A stretch of 64,000 nt of DNA, taken from Streptococcus hillyeri. GTDB lineage: Bacteria; Bacillota; Bacilli; Lactobacillales; Streptococcaceae. A model generated the notes under the pieces. That model did not search any database, was not told the origin of the DNA, and saw nothing but the letters and a program-made list of their open reading frames with translations. The stretch lies in assembly GCF_003686955.1 (NCBI RefSeq), contig NZ_RCVM01000004.1:42739-106738 (forward strand), in the 5' to 3' direction. Within the stretch, counting starts at the first letter, position 1. Each line of letters begins with the position of its first letter. The translations under genes and the position numbers were made by a program. Shown piece after piece: positions 59,733-64,000 of the stretch.

Positions 59733-60572
59733 ATGAACAATTTTGACCTATATAAACTACGAAAAGCTGGGTTAACCAATCTTAATATTTTAAATATCCT
59801 AGACTATCAAAAGCGTGTTGGAAAATCTCTATCTTTACGTGATATGGCAGTGGTTTCTCAATGTAAAAATCCTGTTCTATTTATCGAAACCTTTAAAAAT
59901 CTTAACAGCAAGGAACTACGTGAAGAGTTCAACCGTTTTCCTAGTCTTTCTATATTGGATAAGGAGTACCCTCTGGAGCTGAGAAACATCTACAATCCCC
60001 CTGCTCTGCTATTTTACCAAGGAAACTTAGACCTTTTGAATAAGGAAAAATTAGGTGTCGTTGGTTCCAGGAAGTGCTCAGAAGTTGGTACTCAGTCCGT
60101 AGATAAGCTGATCAAGGAAATGGGGAACCGTTTTGTGATTGTCTCTGGTCTGGCGCGTGGGATTGACACTAGTGCTCATGTAGCTGCTTTGAAAAATGGC
60201 GGAGCGACGATTGCAGTTATCGGCTGTGGTTTGGATATCTACTATCCTAAGGAAAATAGTAAATTACAGGATTACATGGCTAGAAATCAGCTGGTGCTAA
60301 CAGAATATGAGGTCGGTCAAGCACCAAAGAAATTCCATTTTCCAGAACGCAATCGGATTATAGCTGGCTTATCACGTGGGATTATCGTGGTGGAAGCAAA
60401 AATGCGTTCGGGAAGTTTGATTACTTGCGAACGAGCTATGGAAGAAGGACGTGATATTTTTGCGGTTCCAGGTAACATTTTGGATGGAAAATCAGATGAC
60501 TGTCATCATTTAATTCAAGAAGGCGCAAAGTGCGTCACAACAGGTTTTGACATCATTTCTGAGTGTGTTTAG
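59733..60572 (+). CDS. dprA: DNA-processing protein A
   Basis: The 279-residue protein has the DprA Rossmann core: GVVGSRKCSEVG (residues 107-118), VSGLARGIDTSAHVAAL, IAVIGCGLDIYYPKEN and the FPERNRIIAGLSRGIIVVEA segment. It loads RecA on incoming single-stranded DNA in transformation. The preceding cin-box suggests competence induction. SD GGAGG. Full length for streptococci. Confidence 0.96.
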   Translation: MNNFDLYKLRKAGLTNLNILNILDYQKRVGKSLSLRDMAVVSQCKNPVLFIETFKNLNSKELREEFNRFPSLSILDKEYPLELRNIYNPPALLFYQGNLDLLNKEKLGVVGSRKCSEVGTQSVDKLIKEMGNRFVIVSGLARGIDTSAHVAALKNGGATIAVIGCGLDIYYPKENSKLQDYMARNQLVLTEYEVGQAPKKFHFPERNRIIAGLSRGIIVVEAKMRSGSLITCERAMEEGRDIFAVPGNILDGKSDDCHHLIQEGAKCVTTGFDIISECV

Positions 60573-60605
60573 AAATTGACTTTTTCCTATAGGAGAAGTT
60601 TTCTA

Positions 60606-60634
60606 TTGACAGGATTAAAAAACTAGGTTATCAT
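60606..60634 (+). promoter_or_regulatory. topA promoter
   Basis: TTGACA (60606-60611) and TATCAT (60629-60634), 17 bp apart. Confidence 0.7.
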
Positions 60635-60669
60635 GCTATAGATTTAGTAGAGAAAACAAAGGAAAATCT

Positions 60670-62793
60670 ATGGCAACTGCAACAGTTAGTAAAACAAAGA
60701 AAGCAACAAAAAAGAAAGCTAGCAAGGCGACAAAAAAACTCGTTATCGTTGAGTCTCCAGCTAAAGCTAAAACGATTGAAAAGTATCTGGGGCGCAACTA
60801 TAAGGTAGTCGCTTCTGTGGGGCATATTCGTGATTTGAAAAAATCATCTATGTCTATTGATTTTGACAATAATTATGAACCTGAGTATATCAATATCCGT
60901 GGTAAAGGAGACTTGATCAAGTCCTTGAAGAAGGAAGCCAAAGGCGCCAAGCAAGTTTACCTCGCGAGTGACCCGGACCGTGAGGGAGAAGCGATTTCTT
61001 GGCACTTAGCCCACATTTTGGACTTGGATTTGACAGATAAAAACCGCGTGGTTTTCAATGAAATCACAAAGGATGCGGTTAAAAATGCCTTTGTTGAACC
61101 TCGTCAAATTGATATGGATTTGGTCAATTCGCAACAAGGGCGTCGCGTTCTTGACCGTATCGTTGGTTACTCTATTTCACCTCTTCTGTGGAAAAAGGTT
61201 AAAAAAGGTTTGTCAGCAGGGCGCGTGCAGTCTGTTGCCCTAAAGCTCATCATTGACCGTGAAAATGAAATCAAGGTCTTCAAACCAGAAGAATACTGGA
61301 CCATTGACGGTGCCTTTAAAAAGGGAACTAAGAAATTTGAAGCGTCCTTCTATGGAGTGAACGGTAAAAAGCTAAAATTAGCCAATAATGACGATGTTAA
61401 AGCGGTGCTATCACGCTTAAAAGGTGATGATTTCCTTGTTGATAAGGTGGAGAAGAAAGAGCGTCGCAGAAATGCTCCGCTTCCTTACACCACATCATCA
61501 ATGCAACAAGACGCAACTAATAAAATTAATTTCCGTACCCGTAAAACCATGATGGTTGCGCAGCAATTGTACGAGGGAATTAATCTTGGTTCTGGTCAGC
61601 AGGGGCTTATTACCTACATGCGTACAGATTCAACTCGTATTAGCCCTATTGCTCAAGGTCAAGCGGCAGCGTACATCAGAGAACGTTTCGGTGATAAGTA
61701 TTCGAAGCATGGCAACCGTGTGAAAAATAGTACGGGAGCTCAAGATGCCCATGAGGCTATTCGTCCGTCAAATGTCCATCAGACACCTGAAAGCATTGCC
61801 AAGTATTTGGACAAGGACCAACTCAAACTTTATACCTTGATTTGGAACCGTTTTGTGGCAAGTCAGATGACAGCTGCGGTCTTTGATACCATGAAAGTGG
61901 AACTGTCACAAAATGGTGTCGGTGTCATGTTTGTAGCTAATGGTAGTCAGGTCAAATTTGATGGTTACATGGCTGTTTATAATGATTCTGACAGAAATAA
62001 AATGCTTCCAGAAATGGCGGCAGGTGATACGGTTAAAAAAGTCTTAACAACACCAGAACAACATTTTACCCAACCACCAGCGCGTTACTCAGAGGCGACC
62101 CTTATCAAGACCCTGGAGGAAAATGGTGTGGGACGTCCATCAACTTATGCTCCAACACTTGATGTGATTCAGCGCCGTTACTATGTCAAATTAGCAGCTA
62201 AGCGCTTTGAACCAACGGAGCTTGGTGAAATTGTCAATTCTCTCATTATCAAGTTTTTCCCAGATATTGTGGATGTCAAGTTCACGGCAGAAATGGAAGG
62301 TAAACTTGATGAAGTTGAAATTGGTAAAGAAGAGTGGCAAAAAGTGATTGATGCCTTCTACCAACCTTTTGTTAAGGAATTGGAAAAAGCAGAGACCGAA
62401 ATTGAAAAAATTCAGATTAAGGATGAACCTGCTGGCTTTGACTGTGACCTCTGTGGTCATCCAATGGTTATCAAGTTAGGGCGTTTTGGTAAGTTTTACG
62501 CTTGTAGCAACTTCCCAGACTGTCACAATACGAAGGCCATTACAAAAGAAATTGGTGTGACCTGTCCAACTTGTGATCAAGGTCAAATCATCGAACGTAA
62601 AACGAAGCGGAATCGTATTTTCTACGGCTGTGATCGTTATCCAGAGTGTGAATTTACTTCTTGGGATATGCCAGTTGGTCGCGCCTGTCCAAAATCGGGT
62701 CACTATTTAGTCGAAAAGAAAGTTCGTGGCGGTGGCAAACAAGTCACATGTAGCCATGAAGAATGCGACTACAAAGAAGAAAAAGTGAAATAA
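60670..62793 (+). CDS. topA: DNA topoisomerase I
   Basis: The 707-residue type IA enzyme has a lysine-rich N-terminus (residues 8-24), the TOPRIM domain ([17 protein letters not shown], then [12 protein letters not shown]), the catalytic Tyr in [14 protein letters not shown] near residue 317, and C-terminal zinc ribbons CDLCGHPM...CSNFPDC, CPTCDQG...CDRYPEC and a partial third ending [12 protein letters not shown]. It relaxes negative supercoils. The order dprA-topA is usual in streptococci. Confidence 0.97.
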   Translation: MATATVSKTKKATKKKASKATKKLVIVESPAKAKTIEKYLGRNYKVVASVGHIRDLKKSSMSIDFDNNYEPEYINIRGKGDLIKSLKKEAKGAKQVYLASDPDREGEAISWHLAHILDLDLTDKNRVVFNEITKDAVKNAFVEPRQIDMDLVNSQQGRRVLDRIVGYSISPLLWKKVKKGLSAGRVQSVALKLIIDRENEIKVFKPEEYWTIDGAFKKGTKKFEASFYGVNGKKLKLANNDDVKAVLSRLKGDDFLVDKVEKKERRRNAPLPYTTSSMQQDATNKINFRTRKTMMVAQQLYEGINLGSGQQGLITYMRTDSTRISPIAQGQAAAYIRERFGDKYSKHGNRVKNSTGAQDAHEAIRPSNVHQTPESIAKYLDKDQLKLYTLIWNRFVASQMTAAVFDTMKVELSQNGVGVMFVANGSQVKFDGYMAVYNDSDRNKMLPEMAAGDTVKKVLTTPEQHFTQPPARYSEATLIKTLEENGVGRPSTYAPTLDVIQRRYYVKLAAKRFEPTELGEIVNSLIIKFFPDIVDVKFTAEMEGKLDEVEIGKEEWQKVIDAFYQPFVKELEKAETEIEKIQIKDEPAGFDCDLCGHPMVIKLGRFGKFYACSNFPDCHNTKAITKEIGVTCPTCDQGQIIERKTKRNRIFYGCDRYPECEFTSWDMPVGRACPKSGHYLVEKKVRGGGKQVTCSHEECDYKEEKVK

Positions 62794-62801
62794 GCGATAG
62801 G

Positions 62802-62828
62802 AACTACTTCAATATGAGGTAGTTTTTT
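62802..62828 (+). terminator. topA terminator
   Basis: AACTAC (62802-62807) pairs with GTAGTT (62819-62824), then T. Confidence 0.75.
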
Positions 62829-62832
62829 GTTT

Positions 62833-62926
62833 CAGTCACCATTTTTGATATAATACTCAAAAGGAGTTTTTTATGGCAATCAAAATGGTGGTGACTGAAA
62901 TTGGAATAAGGAAATTGATACAATAA
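62833..62926 (+). other. Promoter with inverted repeat and a 17-codon frame, probable gene remnant
   Basis: TATAAT (62849-62854) and AAGGAG (62860-62865) precede ATG 62873, which opens MAIKMVVTEIGIRKLIQ and stops at 62926. CAGTCACC (62833-62840) is inverted at GGTGACTG (62890-62897). It looks like the 5' end of a gene truncated by the rearrangement that brought the recombinase remnant. Confidence 0.4.
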
Positions 62927-62929
62927 AAC

Positions 62930-62973
62930 ACAAATTAAGCCTTGGAATAAGCAGTTTCCAAGGCTTGATTTGT
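62930..62973. repeat. 18-bp dyad next to the recombinase remnant
   Basis: ACAAATTAAGCCTTGGAA and its complement with one mismatch flank a nine-base loop. There is no T run, so it is not a clear terminator; it may be a junction relic of the lost element. Confidence 0.55.
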
Positions 62974-62996
62974 ATACTTAAATGTGAAGAAGCAAC

Positions 62997-63785
62997 TCAA
63001 GTAATAAGTTGAAAGAACTTGCTGTGGAGATATACCTTGAAAAAGAGAATATATGGGCACTTGACTCAAAGGGAGAATTATTGATTACAATCATGAGTTC
63101 GCTGGCCCAAGAAGAATCACGTTCCATTTCAGAGAACATCACATGGAGTAAGCGGAAAATGGCTACAGACGGACAGGTTCTTAGTTATTCGCATGTCTTA
63201 GACTTTAAAGAAGCAGAACAAGGTGGATTTGAAATTGATAAGGAAGAAACACGGATTGTCAGATACATCTTCGGATTGTTTTTAAAAGGAGAAAATCCGA
63301 ACAGTATTGCAAAGCTATTAACAGATAGAGGTGTGCCAACACCAGCAGGTAAAAAGGTCTGGATCTACCAAACTAAAAAAGCATCTTAAGTAATGAGAAG
63401 TATAAAGGTGATGCCTTACTACAAAAGTCATATACAGTAGACTTCCTAACGAAAACAAGAAAAATAAACCAAGGTGAATTGCCACAATACTATATTGAAA
63501 ACAACCATGAAGAGATTATTACTAAAGCCACATTTGATATGGTACAAGTAGAACTTAAAAGCGAAAGAAGTAGAACGGTTAGTCAGTCAGAATGCGAAAG
63601 TCGCACAAAACCAAAGTGCTTATCAGAAAAAAGTATGATGAACTGGTTGAAAACTACCACGAACTACAACAAGTATATAGTGATAAACAACTAGCCTTAC
63701 ACGAAAGGAAAGTCAAACTAAAAGAGTTGAACAGTTTTATAGACATCTTAAAACAACAAGAAAAGCTAGCCGTTAAATGCGATGA
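62997..63785 (+). pseudogene. Decayed large serine recombinase
   Basis: Fragments in successive frames align to one large serine recombinase: KENIWALDSKGELLITIMSSLAQEESRSISENITW (end of the catalytic domain), then GLFLKGENPNSIAKLLTDRGVPTPAG (recombinase domain), then in a shifted frame [19 protein letters not shown] and [23 protein letters not shown], then a coiled-coil piece [21 protein letters not shown] and IDILKQQEKLAVKCDEKI. The catalytic serine segment, the zinc ribbon and the C-terminal end are missing. At least two frameshifts (near 63378 and 63640) exist. It is the relic of an integrative element. Confidence 0.85.
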
Positions 63786-63889
63786 AAAAATATTTTTGAG
63801 TAAAAACTCACAAAACACCTAAAAATTTGGATTTTTGATATTTTCAAAACTTTTTCAATAAATGATTTTCAAAGCTAAATTCCCAAACT

Positions 63890-63980
63890 AACTTCCACCG
63901 TCTGTTAAAGTGGAAGTTAATCTGATAAAACCTCTAACAACCAGTGGAAATCCGTGTCAGGGTAAGTTCCACTGGTTTTT
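63890..63980 (+). terminator. Two consecutive hairpins, the second a strong terminator
   Basis: AACTTCCAC/GTGGAAGTT (63890-63918) is followed by AACCAGTGGAA/TTCCACTGGTT (63939-63976) and a T run. They follow the recombinase remnant, and the first stem repeats the TTCCAC core of the second. Confidence 0.75.
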
Positions 63981-64000
63981 ATAATGGTTGATTTTATTGC

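Noticed and set aside
63009..63822. Functional site-specific recombinase
   Set aside because: The catalytic serine region and zinc ribbon are missing and the frame is broken at least twice.

Overview
The window is a low-GC Firmicute chromosome segment that I read as Streptococcus. Support comes from the gene content and order (rapZ-glmR-whiA, ylbGHI/ylbL-type genes, dprA-topA, Lmb plus a histidine-triad protein, MurM/FemX-like transferase, SepM, a DUF1803 protein), from regulator sites known in streptococci (AdcR, MetR/MtaR Met-box, CodY, a SigX cin-box) and from the repeat style. I cannot name the species. No rRNA, tRNA, CRISPR array or intact prophage is visible.

Layout. 1-6.2 kb: the end of an ABC exporter pair, a MurM-like peptidoglycan branching enzyme with a Cof hydrolase, an HD-domain phosphohydrolase and a DUF1934 protein. 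6.2-9.1 kb: the tightly overlapping rapZ-glmR-whiA operon. 9.1-10.3 kb: gene-free, repeat-rich DNA. 10.3-18.6 kb: zinc uptake (adcA, and divergent lmb-pht, both with AdcR boxes), a YjdM-like protein with a long leader, and a polar amino-acid ABC transporter. 18.6-19.5 kb: composite repeats including a 176-bp MITE. 19.5-22 kb: phosphatase, YccF, YbaK and a TPP-riboswitch-controlled thiT. 22-32.5 kb: glmS, a GH25 lysozyme-like protein, an RNA methyltransferase, HD and Bax-inhibitor proteins, DinG, an aspartate-type aminotransferase and asnS. 33-38.2 kb: ccdA-tlpA thiol-redox pair, DUF1803, a lipoprotein, and mmuP-mmuM for S-methylmethionine use. 38.2-41.9 kb: an operon of ten small genes, mostly membrane proteins, with an XRE regulator and a CPBP protease, driven by a promoter with four direct repeats exactly 21 bp apart. 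41.9-47.4 kb: rsmD, coaD, sepM, GNAT, ybeY, dgkA, cls. 47.4-48.1 kb: an orphan structured RNA and repeats. 48.1-55.6 kb: an unknown anchored protein, OsmC, an AEC transporter, YlbG and the five-gene liv operon. 55.6-57.4 kb: repeats and a frameshifted ISAs1-type insertion sequence. 57.5-62.8 kb: rbgA-rnhB-acetyltransferase, dprA, topA. 62.8-64 kb: a decayed large serine recombinase.

Themes. Zinc acquisition (AdcA, Lmb, Pht) appears to form one AdcR regulon. Sulfur and amino-acid supply is represented by the polar amino-acid transporter, mmuPM and liv. Cell-wall supply and control are represented by MurM, GlmS, RapZ/GlmR, undecaprenol kinase and cardiolipin synthase. Five genes appear to be transcribed as leaderless mRNAs. 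The intergenic regions are occupied by a modular hairpin-rich repeat family; two copies are identical 232-bp inverted repeats 28 kb apart. The best candidate for an undescribed system is the small-membrane-protein operon at 38.2-41.9 kb with its phased upstream repeats; the orphan RNA at 47.4 kb is the second.
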